Shown here piece after piece: positions 9,193 to 18,612 of a stretch of DNA of 38,063 bases. The stretch comes from CAYNEO01 sp964396245 (GTDB taxonomy: Bacteria > Zixibacteria > MSB-5A5 > GN15 > FEB-12). The stretch covers positions 1 through 38,063 of the forward strand of contig CAYNEO010000036.1 of NCBI GenBank assembly GCA_964396245.1, in the 5' to 3' direction. A program made the translations under genes and the position numbers. The notes under the pieces were generated by a model. It saw only the letters and a list, made by a program, of their open reading frames with translations. It was not told the origin of the DNA and did no database searches. How positions within the stretch are numbered: position 1 is the first letter of the stretch; every line of letters starts with the position of its first letter.

Positions 9193-11574
9193 ATGCGCAA
9201 AACGCTATCGGTTATTGTCGGCCTGTTGCTCGTAACGTTTGGCTCGGCAGTCGCAGATAATCTGTACAAGGTCGATATTCAGAGTGAGCAGCAGGCTGCT
9301 GTTCTGGCATCATCGCGTGTCGATCCGGTGTACCGTGGGTTCAACAGCTATCTGGTCCTGGCCGATGAAACAGCGGCCCAAGGACTCACAGGCGCAGGTC
9401 TCGATCTGACTCTGGTAGCATCCGGGGTTACCCGTGATGAGTTGGCTCTTGACGGTCGGCTCGACCGTTCCAATGTTGGTAAGTTCCCGCTCGTCTACGA
9501 GACGGATCAGGTTCGTCTCTTTCGGATCGACGCGGGCCAGGGAGCGGTACTTGCGAAAGAGCAACAACTTTTCCCGCTGGGTGATGTGCGGCCTCGGATA
9601 GAGTTCAAAGAACCGACCCGTTTCGAGCGACCCACCCGACCGGCTACTGCGCTTGACCTGGTCTCGCTCATCGATGAAGTCAATCAGGATTCGCTTCAAT
9701 CATATACTCTGGCGCTTCAAGCTTTTGACGGGAGAGTTACCGGCTCAGCCAACAACATTTATGCCCGCGATTGGATAATTGCCAAGTTGCAGTCGTTCGG
9801 GTATGACTCGGTCGTGATTGACCCGTTCGAAGAAAATGATCCGGCGAGCACCTCAGGGCCACATGAAAACGTGCTGGCCTATAAAATAGGTACGCTCTTG
9901 CCCGAGCAGCATATTGTTGTTGGGGCTCATCGCGACGCGGTGCCGGGCTCTCCGGGAGCGGACGACAACGGCTCTGGTACGGCCGGCGTTCTTGAGATAG
10001 CGCGTGTGCTGGCAGATAAACCGACCGATCTTACAATCGTCTTTGCCCTGTTCGATGCCGAGGAGACCGGGCTGAACGGCTCCGAGCACTATGTTGCGCG
10101 TTCGATTATCAATGAAGAAAATACCCTGTACATGCTCAATATGGATATGATCGGTCATTACGAAAACTATAATCTGGCATATCTGTACTATGGCGATGAC
10201 AACGTCTACACGCTGCTGTGGCAATCTCTGGCCGATTCTCTCGTCGGTGTCAGCGGTTATCTCAACGGGAACTCCGCCGGTTCGGACCACTACCCGTTTA
10301 CCCAGGCCGGCATTCCTGCCACGTTCGTCCACGAATACTACTTTTCGACCGTCTATCACTCCCGGTATGACAGCACCTCGTACATGAGCTTTTCCTATAT
10401 GACCAAGATGGTAAGAGCGTCGCTGGCTACGGTTTATCGAGTGAACGAGATAGCGCGCCCGGCGCCCGAATTGACATTCAGTTTTCCTGAGGGCATCCCT
10501 GAAATGGTGGTGCCCGATTACCCGACATTCTTCAGTATCGATGTGAAGCCGGAATGGGGGAGTGAAGTTGTTCCCGGCAGCGTGGAGATGCACTACTCAA
10601 TTGATCAGGGTGAATCGTATGTCGATGTTCCGCTGACGAATGTATCAGGGGACCAATACCTGGTATCTGTTCCCGGCCTGTCATGCGGCGCTGTCATAAT
10701 GTTCTATTTTACAGCAGAGGAGGCCACAGTCGGCACCCGGTACGACCACGGCGCGCAATGGCCCTATTACGCACATGTTGCCACCGGCTACACGGATAAT
10801 TTCCACGATGATTTCGAGCTATACCGGGGATGGGTGGAAACCTACACTCAAGCCTATACAGGCTTCTGGACGCGGGGAGTTCCGGTCTGCGATTTCGCTT
10901 CCGATTATGATCCCCATACTGACGGCGACGGCAGCGGGCAATGTTATGTTACCGGGAATCACCTCACTGAGGACGTGGATGAAGGAAGAGTGACGCTCTG
11001 GTCACCAACGCTGAATCTCAGCGAGGGCGGCACGATTGTGTATGACTATTTTTTCGCAACATCGGGCCATTCTCCTGAGACCGACTATCTAATGGTACAG
11101 GTCACAGGCCAATACGGTACGGACCCGTGGGTAGAGATTCGCAGGTACACAGACAATGTCGGGCCACACTGGCGATATGACGAAATCACTTCCGACGAAC
11201 TGTTAGCGGCGGGTGTTAACCTGACAACGAGCACGCGCGTGCGGTTCATCTGTGCCGACGGTTATCCCGAGAATACGGTCGAGGGTGGGGTGGATGGTTT
11301 TGCGGTCAGGCACTTCCAGTGCGAGACGATGGCTTGCTGTGGTCAATTCACCGGCGGATATACAGGCAATACGGACTGTGATCCGCAGGGTGATATTGAC
11401 CTGTCCGATATTACCAGACTGATAGACCACGTGTATATCGGCCATGCGGCTTTGTGTTGTCCGGCGAACGGCAATGTCGACGGCGACCTGCAGAATGATA
11501 TCAACCTCTCGGACATCACTTGGCTGATTGACAACATATATATTTCTCACAAGCCGACGGCCGTGTGCCATTAG
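9193..11574 (+). CDS. Secreted M28-family zinc aminopeptidase with C-terminal dockerin-like repeats
   Basis: 793 residues from ATG 9193 (AAAGG at 9181-9185, 7-nt spacing; the upstream ATG 9154 would bury the signal peptide). Signal peptide at about 1-21. The peptidase M28 domain (about 165-435) keeps the co-catalytic zinc set: His246 (GAHRD), Asp257 (GADDNGSG), catalytic Glu290 and ligand Glu291 (AEETG), Asp318 (NMDMIG) and His389 (VYHSRYD). A beta-sandwich region follows, then two dockerin-like repeats at the C-terminus (GDIDLSDITRLIDHVYIG and NDINLSDITWLIDNIYIS). M28 enzymes release N-terminal residues from peptides outside the cytoplasm. It could complement the S8 endopeptidase of cassette A, but it has its own terminator-bounded unit. 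Confidence 0.9.
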   Translation: MRKTLSVIVGLLLVTFGSAVADNLYKVDIQSEQQAAVLASSRVDPVYRGFNSYLVLADETAAQGLTGAGLDLTLVASGVTRDELALDGRLDRSNVGKFPLVYETDQVRLFRIDAGQGAVLAKEQQLFPLGDVRPRIEFKEPTRFERPTRPATALDLVSLIDEVNQDSLQSYTLALQAFDGRVTGSANNIYARDWIIAKLQSFGYDSVVIDPFEENDPASTSGPHENVLAYKIGTLLPEQHIVVGAHRDAVPGSPGADDNGSGTAGVLEIARVLADKPTDLTIVFALFDAEETGLNGSEHYVARSIINEENTLYMLNMDMIGHYENYNLAYLYYGDDNVYTLLWQSLADSLVGVSGYLNGNSAGSDHYPFTQAGIPATFVHEYYFSTVYHSRYDSTSYMSFSYMTKMVRASLATVYRVNEIARPAPELTFSFPEGIPEMVVPDYPTFFSIDVKPEWGSEVVPGSVEMHYSIDQGESYVDVPLTNVSGDQYLVSVPGLSCGAVIMFYFTAEEATVGTRYDHGAQWPYYAHVATGYTDNFHDDFELYRGWVETYTQAYTGFWTRGVPVCDFASDYDPHTDGDGSGQCYVTGNHLTEDVDEGRVTLWSPTLNLSEGGTIVYDYFFATSGHSPETDYLMVQVTGQYGTDPWVEIRRYTDNVGPHWRYDEITSDELLAAGVNLTTSTRVRFICADGYPENTVEGGVDGFAVRHFQCETMACCGQFTGGYTGNTDCDPQGDIDLSDITRLIDHVYIGHAALCCPANGNVDGDLQNDINLSDITWLIDNIYISHKPTAVCH

Positions 11575-11599
11575 CGCAAGGGACCGGCGATCTGCGGAT

Positions 11600-11633
11600 G
11601 GACAGGGAAGGCGCTATTAAGATAGTCCTGTCC
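11600..11633. terminator. Weak hairpin after the M28 gene
   Basis: GGACAGG (11600-11606) and CCTGTCC (11627-11633) form a perfect 7-bp stem with a 20-nt loop. It lies 25 bp past the stop codon. There is no proper T-run, so termination is uncertain. Confidence 0.25.
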
Positions 11634-11683
11634 TGGTTCTAAAAGCACTTGCTACCGGTTCACGACGATCGTTATTTTGGCAC

Positions 11684-12112
11684 ATGCAACCAGACGGCCC
11701 CTCACCCGACTCCAGACTGAGCGATCGCGCTTACGCATGGATAGGTCTTCTGCTCGGTCTGTTGGCGGGCGCCATTCCGGCATTTATTTTCCCTCATTCG
11801 ACCACCTTGTTTTCCCTTGCCGGTTCACCCTTGCCCTGGTGGATCATACTGATTGGACTCGCGGGGGCGGTGGCGGCGTTCGTGAGACCTGATGGTGTCT
11901 GGCGATGGGGACTATATGTTGGTGTGGGCCTGCCCGTTTTTGTTATACTGCGGGTGTTCTACGACTGGTTCGGAGACCCCACTTCGCACAGTAGGTTTCC
12001 GTTCGAAGTTGCCGCCGCACTCCTGATCGGCTTACCATCCGCTTTCCTCGGCGCCTATGTTGGTTTGCTGGTAAGGCAATTGATCCTGGCGGGACAACAG
12101 GGACGGCGATAG
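11684..12112 (+). CDS. Small integral membrane protein of unknown function
   Basis: 142 residues from ATG 11684, with no convincing Shine-Dalgarno. About four hydrophobic segments are visible: WIGLLLGLLAGAIPAFIF, WWIILIGLAGAVAAFV, WGLYVGVGLPVFVIL, and a C-terminal segment running AAALLIGLPSAFLGAYVGLL. The short hydrophilic N-terminus and the basic C-terminus (GQQGRR) suggest both ends are cytoplasmic. I do not recognise a family. The gene is convergent with the GDPD gene, 17 bp apart, and about 110 bp from the M28 gene. The hydrophobic pattern and intact length make it a probable real gene. Confidence 0.65.
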   Translation: MQPDGPSPDSRLSDRAYAWIGLLLGLLAGAIPAFIFPHSTTLFSLAGSPLPWWIILIGLAGAVAAFVRPDGVWRWGLYVGVGLPVFVILRVFYDWFGDPTSHSRFPFEVAAALLIGLPSAFLGAYVGLLVRQLILAGQQGRR

Positions 12113-12129
12113 TTGGCGGTGGATGATAC

Positions 12130-12876
12130 TCAGACCCGGCGATGCAGTGATTGTTCAGCGACCATCTTTTCCGGCACATTGGTTATGATTCCGGCAATAC
12201 CCTGGCGTGAGAGGCGGCGCGCCGTGTGGATGTCATTCACGGTCCACACGATCAGTGGTATACCGGCCAGCCGCATTCTTCTGACAAACGGCAGACGTAC
12301 GAGCACCCGATGGGGAGACACAAAATCGGCGCTCAGCCTCCTGATCTTGGCAATAGTCAGCACTCGTTTCGAGGATAGCATCGACTTAACCCGATGTGCC
12401 CCCACCAACAGGCCGACCATGGCATCCGGCGCCAGTTCTTTCAGACGTCGGACCGCCGCTTCGTCAAATGACTTGAGGATTGCGTGCCGTAAAGGGTAAA
12501 ATTCGCGAACCAGGCCGAGCACCTCGTGTTCATATCCCGCCTCCTTCAATTCGATATCGAGCGCGATACGGCCGCACAGGTGATGCAGGGTCTCCTCTAA
12601 CGTGGGGATATGATATCCGCGCCCGGCTCCGGCGGTTCTCAGCTCTTGATAGGTAGCGTTGGCAACGAGGCGCCGCCTACCCGGCAGAGTGGCGTCATGG
12701 TGTATGATCAGCACGCCGTCAGACGTGCGTCTTACATCGAATTCCACGGCATCAGCGCCGATTTGTATCGCGGCTTCGAAAGCCTCCAGCGTATTCTCGT
12801 GCGCAAAAGATACCGCCCCGCGGTGAGCGATTATCGCAGGAGTTGACAGGCTGTCAAGTGCCGTGAAATCAAACAT
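12130..12876 (-). CDS. Glycerophosphodiester phosphodiesterase family protein
   Basis: 248 residues, the normal size for bacterial cytoplasmic GDPDs. The TIM-barrel signature is present: HRG at residues 18-20, ENTLEAFEAA at 27-36, AVEFDVRRTSDGVLIIHHD with the metal-binding Glu/Asp and second catalytic His, then DIELKE and a C-terminal VWTVND strand. It hydrolyses glycerophosphodiesters to glycerol-3-phosphate and an alcohol, in phospholipid turnover. There is no signal peptide, so it acts inside the cell. It lies 78 bp downstream of glnS on the same strand and may be cotranscribed with it. Confidence 0.9.
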   Translation of the reverse strand: MFDFTALDSLSTPAIIAHRGAVSFAHENTLEAFEAAIQIGADAVEFDVRRTSDGVLIIHHDATLPGRRRLVANATYQELRTAGAGRGYHIPTLEETLHHLCGRIALDIELKEAGYEHEVLGLVREFYPLRHAILKSFDEAAVRRLKELAPDAMVGLLVGAHRVKSMLSSKRVLTIAKIRRLSADFVSPHRVLVRLPFVRRMRLAGIPLIVWTVNDIHTARRLSRQGIAGIITNVPEKMVAEQSLHRRV

Positions 12877-12954
12877 GGCAATTATCCGGAGCCTATGATC
12901 TCACGATAGATTAGAGATCAAATTGGACTGACCCAGCTGCCGACTTGCCGGACT

Positions 12955-14706
12955 TTATTGTTTTGCGGCGATTTTGGCCCATGTGTCCCGCAACGATACC
13001 GAACGGTTGAAAATCGGCTTGCCGGGCCTGGAATCGACTGAGTCAACACAGAAATAACCGTGGCGCAAGAACTGAAAGTGGTCTTCCGATGTTGCATCGG
13101 CCAGACCGGGTTCAACCTTACAGTGTCCGAGCACGGTAAGCGAGTCAGTATTCAGGTTGGCGGTCCAATCGGCTCCTTCGGGAACAGCTTCGGGATCGGG
13201 TTTCGTGAACAGATGGTCATACAGCCGTACTTCCGCGTCAAGAGCATGGGCTGCTGAAACCCAATGCAGTGTGCCTTTTACACGCCTCCCGTCAGGCGTT
13301 CCGCCGCCGCGCGACTCCGGGTCATACGTGCAGTGCAATTCGACAATTTCGCCCCTGTCGTTCTTGACAATGTCGGTGCACGTGATGTAATAGGCATGTT
13401 TCAGCCGGACCTCGCGTCCGGGCGCAAGGCGGAAGAACTTCCTGGGCGGATCCTCCATGAAATCGTCACGCTCGATATAGACCTCTCGCGAAAACGGCAA
13501 TGAACGCGTTCCCATACTCTCATCTTCAGGATTATTGATCGCTTCCAGGTCCTCGACCTTACCCTCGGGATAGTTGTCAATGATGACCTTCAACGGATCG
13601 AGGACAGCCATAACCCGTGGCGCCCGCTTGTTGAGGTCCTCACGGAGGCAGTGTTCGAGCAGGGCGATATCGACGACACTGCCTTTCTTCTTGGCGACGC
13701 CGATACGATCAGCGAATATCCTGATAGATTCCGGGGTGTACCCACGCCGGCGGAGCCCCCTGATCGTAGGCATCCGCGGGTCGTTCCAGCCACTGACATG
13801 ACGCTCGCGGACCAGCTGCAGGAGCTTGCGCTTGCTCATCATCATGTAACTGATATCGAGACGGGCAAATTCGTACTGTTTCGACGGGAAAATGCCCAAT
13901 TGCTCGATAAACCAATCGTACAGCGGACGGTGATCCTCGAATTCCAGGGTGCAGATCGAATGAGTAATGTTTTCGATCGAATCGGACTGCCCATGCGCCC
14001 AATCATAGGTAGGGTAAATGCACCACTTGTCCTTCGTGCGATGATGGGACGCGTGCAGAATTCGGTACATCACCGGGTCACGCATATTGATGTTGGGCGA
14101 GGCCATGTCGATCTTTGCGCGGAGGGTTTTGCTGCCGTCGGGGAATTCTCCCTTGCGCATGCGCTCGAACAGCTCCAGGTTCTCATCGACCGAACGATCA
14201 CGGTATGGACTGTTCTTGCCGGGTTCGGTCAGCGTTCCGCGGTGTTGACGGATCTCATCGGGCGACAGATCGTCGACATATGCCTTGCCATCTTTTATGA
14301 GCTTGACCGCCCACTCATGCAATTGATCAAAGTAATCCGAGGCGTAGAACTCGCGGTCTTCCCAGTCGAAGCCCAGCCAGTGGATGTCATCCTTGATGGA
14401 GTCGACGTACTCCATTTCCTCTTTCACCGGATTGGTGTCGTCAAAACGGAGATTGCATCTGCCGCCGAAATCCTCCGCCAGCCCGAAATTCAGGCAGATC
14501 GACTTGGCGTGACCGATATGCAGGTACCCGTTCGGTTCCGGAGGAAAGCGGGTATGTACCTTTCCGCCGTGCTTACCTGCTTTGACGTCTTCGCTGATGA
14601 TTGTCCGAATGAAGTTGGACGGGGTAGAGGAGTCAGCCGCCGTGGGGTCTTTTTTACTGCTTTCAGAATCATGTTCAGTATTGCTCTCTTCGTCTTTCAC
14701 GATCAT
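12955..14706 (-). CDS. glnS: Glutaminyl-tRNA synthetase
   Basis: 583 residues, close to the bacterial GlnRS norm plus a polar N-terminal extension of about 35 residues. Class I signatures are PPEPNGYLHIGHAKS and MMSKRK (KMSKS-type). The GlnRS-specific catalytic blocks are present (RFDDTNPVKEEMEYVDSI, YPTYDWAHGQSDSIENITHS, EFEDHRPLYDWF), followed by the two beta-barrel anticodon-binding domains ending HFQFLRHGYFCVDS. It charges tRNA-Gln with Gln directly. The start may be GTG 14700, because GAGG sits 8 nt before that codon and only 2 nt before ATG 14706. A tRNA-Gln(CUG) gene lies at the left window edge. Confidence 0.96.
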   Translation of the reverse strand: MIVKDEESNTEHDSESSKKDPTAADSSTPSNFIRTIISEDVKAGKHGGKVHTRFPPEPNGYLHIGHAKSICLNFGLAEDFGGRCNLRFDDTNPVKEEMEYVDSIKDDIHWLGFDWEDREFYASDYFDQLHEWAVKLIKDGKAYVDDLSPDEIRQHRGTLTEPGKNSPYRDRSVDENLELFERMRKGEFPDGSKTLRAKIDMASPNINMRDPVMYRILHASHHRTKDKWCIYPTYDWAHGQSDSIENITHSICTLEFEDHRPLYDWFIEQLGIFPSKQYEFARLDISYMMMSKRKLLQLVRERHVSGWNDPRMPTIRGLRRRGYTPESIRIFADRIGVAKKKGSVVDIALLEHCLREDLNKRAPRVMAVLDPLKVIIDNYPEGKVEDLEAINNPEDESMGTRSLPFSREVYIERDDFMEDPPRKFFRLAPGREVRLKHAYYITCTDIVKNDRGEIVELHCTYDPESRGGGTPDGRRVKGTLHWVSAAHALDAEVRLYDHLFTKPDPEAVPEGADWTANLNTDSLTVLGHCKVEPGLADATSEDHFQFLRHGYFCVDSVDSRPGKPIFNRSVSLRDTWAKIAAKQ

Positions 14707-15028
14707 TACCTCGATTCGCGATGTTCAGGTTACCGGTTCCAATCGCTATCAGAGACAACAGATTCCGGGGCAAACCGGTTCGCCGGTATGAATTCCTGAA
14801 TTTAATAGTTTTGCCGTTCCCTGCAACCGAAATGTCGATCGATCCTTGCAGAATCCGTCACCGCGCCGGACCGGGAACAATGCATATAACGTGTTGTTTT
14901 TTAGATGGTTGCAACCCCGTGGGCGATTTCGTACCACCTCTCTTTGCTTGATCTCCAGGACCGGAATAAATTGTGGACCAATTCCCGCCCACACCCAGCG
15001 TTCGAATAGAAAGGATGACCTTCAGCCC
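14707..15028. other. Divergent intergenic region between glnS and the GH15 gene
   Basis: 322 bp with no credible gene. It must hold the promoters of glnS (minus) and the GH15 gene (plus), but I cannot place either firmly; TATAAC near 14885 is a weak plus-strand -10. ACCGG-TTCG-CCGGT (14775-14788) is a small UUCG-type hairpin in the glnS leader. Confidence 0.5.
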
Positions 15029-16870
15029 ATGGAAGAATACAAAGAACCGGGAGAACAGCCATACCCGCCAATCGGCGACTACGGGTTCATTTCCGACTGC
15101 CATGCCACGGCACTGATATCTCGCACGGGATCAATAGACTGGTGTTGTGTGCCGCGCATTGACTCGGCGAGTTGTTTCGGGCGTATGCTGGACTGGGAAA
15201 ATGGCGGCTATTGTCAGATTGTGCCGAGCGACCCATATGAAGTCTCGAGGAAATATCTCGGCAAGACACTGATTCTGGAGACGACGTTTCGGACCGACCG
15301 GGGACAGGCCAGGTTGCTGGATTTTCTTCCGATGCGGGAAGGAGGCGCCGTCGAGCCGTATCGCCAGATACTCCGCATTGTGGAAGGTCTTGAGGGCGAG
15401 ATGCAGCTCGATATCGATATCATCCCGAGGTTTGACTACGGCGCCATTCGCCCATGGATCAAGCGCTACGATCATAACGCCTTTGTGGCTATAGGCGGAT
15501 ATCAGGGGCTTTTGCTATCGGGAAATATCGAGATCGCAATTGAGAAACGTCATCAGCTCGAGGGCAGCTTCACCATTAAGAAGGGGGAACGTCGATACCT
15601 CTCGATTCTATACCGTCGGCCGGAGGACCTCGACGAACAGACTATCAAGATTGTGCCCACCGAGGAGCTCGATCGACGATTCGACCAGACGGTTGACTGG
15701 TGGAAAGGCTGGAGTTCCAACGTGACCATCACCGGGCCGTATGCTGATATTGTCTGCCGCTCTGCCATCGTCCTGAAAGGGCTGCAGAACGCCCCTACCG
15801 GTGCAATCGCTGCTGCGTCGACAACATCCCTGCCCGAAGCCTGGCAAAAATCACGCAACTGGGACTACCGCTTTTCGTGGATTCGCGACTCGGTATTCAC
15901 CGTCCGCACACTGGATACTCTCGGCTGTACGAGCGAGGCCGACGGGTTTCGGCGGTTTATCGAGCGAAGCACCGCCGGCAGTGCGGATGAGCTCCAGATT
16001 CTCTTTGGCGTAGGTGGTGAGCGTCGATTGCACGAGTATCATATCGATGAACTCTGCGGTTTCCGCAAGTCGTCACCGGTGCGAGTCGGCAACGCGGCCG
16101 AATTGCAGACCCAACTGGACGTATTTGGAGAACTCCTCGATCTGGCCTGGAGCTGGCATCAACGCGGTCATTCTCCCGATGAAGACTACTGGGAATTCCT
16201 GGTGGAATTGGTCAACGCCGCGGCCGAGAAATGGAAGCATCCGGACCAGGGACTGTGGGAAATGCGCGGTGACCCGAGACATTTTGTGCAGTCCAAGGCT
16301 ATGTGCTGGGTTGCGCTCGATCGCGGAATCAGGCTGGCCAAAGAGTTCGGGCATGACGGTCTCGTGGAGCCGTGGGAAAAAACCCGAGACCAAATCCGTC
16401 AAGCGGTGGAATCAAAAGGATACGACGACAAGCGGGGTGTTTTCGTTCAGGCATACGAATATCCCGAAATGGATGCCTCACTGCTTCTGATGCCGATTTT
16501 CGGATTTCTTGATTTCAAGGATAAACGGATGGTCCGGACGGTCGATGCGATTCGGGAAGATCTCGAACAGGACGGACTCATCCGCCGCTACGCTGCCGAC
16601 AACGACGGTCTGGAGGGGGAGGAAGGCACTTTTCTCGCCTGCACGTTCTGGCTGGCGGAATGCCTCGCCAGGCAGGGCCGTAGTGATGAGGCGCACGAGG
16701 CATTCAGGCGCGGCGTGGCTACCGGCAATGACCTTGGCTTGTTCGCCGAAGAATTTGACACGAAGCAGAAAGAAATGATGGGCAACTTTCCCCAGGGATT
16801 GACTCACCTGTCACTTATCGCCGCCGCGGTTGCCCTGAATGAAGTCCGTGAGGACGGGAAGGAAGAGTAA
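15029..16870 (+). CDS. Glycoside hydrolase family 15 protein (glucoamylase / trehalase type)
   Basis: 613 residues from ATG 15029; AAAGGA lies 13 nt upstream, and the family N-terminus YPPIGDYGFISDCHATALISRTG begins right after. GH15 landmarks include GSIDWCCVPRIDSASCFGR near the N-terminus. The (alpha/alpha)6 barrel has RNWDYRFSWIRDSVFTVRTL (substrate-binding), DGLEGEEGTFLACTFWLAE (probable general acid Glu) and DLGLFAEEFD followed by GNFPQGLTHL (probable general base Glu). There is no signal peptide, so it acts in the cytoplasm on maltodextrins or trehalose, releasing glucose. The next gene is a glucose-dehydrogenase-like SDR, a common pairing. Substrate cannot be decided from sequence alone. 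Confidence 0.9.
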   Translation: MEEYKEPGEQPYPPIGDYGFISDCHATALISRTGSIDWCCVPRIDSASCFGRMLDWENGGYCQIVPSDPYEVSRKYLGKTLILETTFRTDRGQARLLDFLPMREGGAVEPYRQILRIVEGLEGEMQLDIDIIPRFDYGAIRPWIKRYDHNAFVAIGGYQGLLLSGNIEIAIEKRHQLEGSFTIKKGERRYLSILYRRPEDLDEQTIKIVPTEELDRRFDQTVDWWKGWSSNVTITGPYADIVCRSAIVLKGLQNAPTGAIAAASTTSLPEAWQKSRNWDYRFSWIRDSVFTVRTLDTLGCTSEADGFRRFIERSTAGSADELQILFGVGGERRLHEYHIDELCGFRKSSPVRVGNAAELQTQLDVFGELLDLAWSWHQRGHSPDEDYWEFLVELVNAAAEKWKHPDQGLWEMRGDPRHFVQSKAMCWVALDRGIRLAKEFGHDGLVEPWEKTRDQIRQAVESKGYDDKRGVFVQAYEYPEMDASLLLMPIFGFLDFKDKRMVRTVDAIREDLEQDGLIRRYAADNDGLEGEEGTFLACTFWLAECLARQGRSDEAHEAFRRGVATGNDLGLFAEEFDTKQKEMMGNFPQGLTHLSLIAAAVALNEVREDGKEE

Positions 16871-16885
16871 CCGGTATTATACCGG
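16871..16885. repeat. Palindrome between the GH15 and SDR genes
   Basis: CCGGTATTATACCGG starts immediately after the GH15 stop codon: a 7-bp perfect dyad around one T. No T-run follows. It may be an operator or chance. Confidence 0.3.
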
Positions 16886-16938
16886 AACAGAAGCTCCTGT
16901 ATTTTATTGATAGCACGCAGTCACAAGGATGAACAGAT

Positions 16939-17742
16939 ATGCGAAAATTACTTAAAGGACAGACCGCCCTGGTTACCGGGGCAAATTCAGGCATCGGGGA
17001 AGGTATTGCGAAGGCAATGGGGGCTGCCGGGGCAAATGTGCTTGTAAATTACATCAGCCACGAAGACGACGCCGACCGGGTCGTTCAGGCGATTGAAAAG
17101 GACGGTGGCAAGGCCACCAAAGTCAAAGCCGATGTCAGTAGCGAACACGACGTCAAAGCCATGTTCAAAACCGCCATCGACAAGTACGGCACGGTCGACA
17201 TTCTGGTCAGTAACGCCGGTATCCAGAAAGATTCCAGATTTGTAGACATGACGCTCGACCAGTGGTACGGCGTGCTCAATGTCAATCTGACCGGGTCGTT
17301 TCTGTGCGCGCGAGAGGCCGCAAAGGAATTTCTGCGAAGAGGAGTTGTCAAGGAGAGGTCGAAATCGGCCGGGAAGATCATCTTTATCAGCTCCGTTCAC
17401 GAGGTGATTCCGTGGGCAGGCCACGCCAATTATGCTACCTCCAAAGGCGGAATTATGATGTTGATGAAGACCATCGCGCAGGAGCTGGCGCCTCACAACG
17501 TACGGGTCAACAGTATCGGTCCGGGGGCGATCGAGACCAATATCAACAAGAGTGCCTGGAACACCGACGAAGAAAAGAACAAACTCCTGAAACTGATACC
17601 ATATGATCGCATTGGCGTACCTGCGGATATCGGGCCCGTAGCGGTTTGGCTGGCATCGGATGAAGCCGACTATATAACCGGGACAACCGTCTTTGCCGAC
17701 GGCGGTATGTTGCTTTACCCGGGCTTCAGAACCGGCGGATAA
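16939..17742 (+). CDS. Short-chain dehydrogenase/reductase, glucose 1-dehydrogenase-like
   Basis: 267 residues, a classical SDR. It has a TGANSGIGEGIA dinucleotide loop near residue 13, the NAG motif in LVSNAGIQ, catalytic Ser in ISSVHEVIPW, and YATSK (Tyr-x3-Lys). SSVHEVIPWAGHANYATSKGG is the pattern of Bacillus-type glucose 1-dehydrogenases. NAD(P)-dependent oxidation of glucose to gluconolactone is the likely reaction. ATG 16939 has AAGGA 9 nt upstream. It lies 68 bp after the GH15 gene on the same strand, so the two could form a glucose-release and oxidation unit. The broad SDR family makes the exact substrate tentative. Confidence 0.88.
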   Translation: MRKLLKGQTALVTGANSGIGEGIAKAMGAAGANVLVNYISHEDDADRVVQAIEKDGGKATKVKADVSSEHDVKAMFKTAIDKYGTVDILVSNAGIQKDSRFVDMTLDQWYGVLNVNLTGSFLCAREAAKEFLRRGVVKERSKSAGKIIFISSVHEVIPWAGHANYATSKGGIMMLMKTIAQELAPHNVRVNSIGPGAIETNINKSAWNTDEEKNKLLKLIPYDRIGVPADIGPVAVWLASDEADYITGTTVFADGGMLLYPGFRTGG

Positions 17743-17778
17743 ATGATAGCGTCCGGGAACGACGACGGGGGGAAGTAG

Positions 17779-18570
17779 TTATTTCGTATCGGGCTGCTTG
17801 TGTCTCCAGGCCGAAAAGACACCGTGCGGGTCGTGTTCGAAGTGATACAGCTTCGCGACTTTGATTTCGAGCCGATTGAGCAGGCTGAACCGGTGAGCGG
17901 CCACGCCTATGAGTGCCCCGGCGACCGGACCCACCCAGTACACCCACCACGCAGACCAGTTACCCGATATGACCACGGGGCCCAAACTGCGGGCCGGGTT
18001 CGTGCTCGTTCCTGAAATAGGAGCCTCGATATACACCATCAAGGCATACAGGGCGGGAAACAGAAGCGGCGTGTAGTTCCTGAGTTTGTCGTGACTGACA
18101 AACAGGAAAAGTAACACGATGAGAGCAAATGTCGCTGCAATTTCCCCGAGTACCGCAACCCACGGCGAATAGCCGGGGCCGGGGAAGGTGGCGCCGTAAC
18201 TGATCGATTTCCCGAGCTGTCCCCAAAATAAGAGCGGTAGGGCGCCGGCAACGCCGCCGGCCAACTGGGCCACGATATATCCTGTCGCATGACCGGCCCC
18301 GATTTTTCCCCTGACCCAGAAAGCGAGCGAGACTACGGGATTGATATGTGCGCCACTCTCCTTACCAAGCGGCGATATCGCAACCAGTGCGCCGGTCGAG
18401 CCGAACAGAAAACCGGTAATGGCTCGCCGGAGACCGGGGTCGGGAATCAAATGGGCTACCGGGCTCTGCTTGCTGAAATCCAGGATGACGAAAGAAAGCC
18501 CCACGCCGACCAGAATGGCGGTGCCAAGAAACTCCGCGGCAAACATTGTCCATGGGACTTTCATATTCAC
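17779..18570 (-). CDS. MIP-family channel (aquaporin / glycerol facilitator type)
   Basis: 263 residues with six hydrophobic helices and the two half-helix motifs. The first is GAHINPVVSLAF, NPV at residues 77-79 instead of the usual NPA. The second is GTSTNPARSLGP, canonical NPA at 191-193 followed by Arg194 of the selectivity filter. It conducts water or small neutral solutes across the inner membrane. The start is GTG 18570 or ATG 18564; neither has a clear ribosome-binding site. The C-terminal tail of about 35 residues is His/Lys-rich. It is convergent with the SDR gene and sits downstream of the hydrogenase operon. Confidence 0.92.
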   Translation of the reverse strand: MNMKVPWTMFAAEFLGTAILVGVGLSFVILDFSKQSPVAHLIPDPGLRRAITGFLFGSTGALVAISPLGKESGAHINPVVSLAFWVRGKIGAGHATGYIVAQLAGGVAGALPLLFWGQLGKSISYGATFPGPGYSPWVAVLGEIAATFALIVLLFLFVSHDKLRNYTPLLFPALYALMVYIEAPISGTSTNPARSLGPVVISGNWSAWWVYWVGPVAGALIGVAAHRFSLLNRLEIKVAKLYHFEHDPHGVFSAWRHKQPDTK

Positions 18571-18612
18571 TACTTAAGGTACTCAATTGGTTGGAAGAAC
18601 GAAAGAGTCAAA

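Noticed and set aside
9853..10593. 246-codon minus-strand frame inside the M28 peptidase gene
   Set aside because: Antisense to the zinc-ligand region of the peptidase; no domain or ribosome-binding site.
13651..14799. 382-codon plus-strand open frame opposite glnS
   Set aside because: It lies wholly antisense to an unmistakable GlnRS and has no family features; GC-rich codon use opens such frames.
14846..15028. 61-residue N-terminal extension of the GH15 protein
   Set aside because: The extension is Arg/Pro-rich and unlike GH15; the family N-terminus begins right after ATG 15029.
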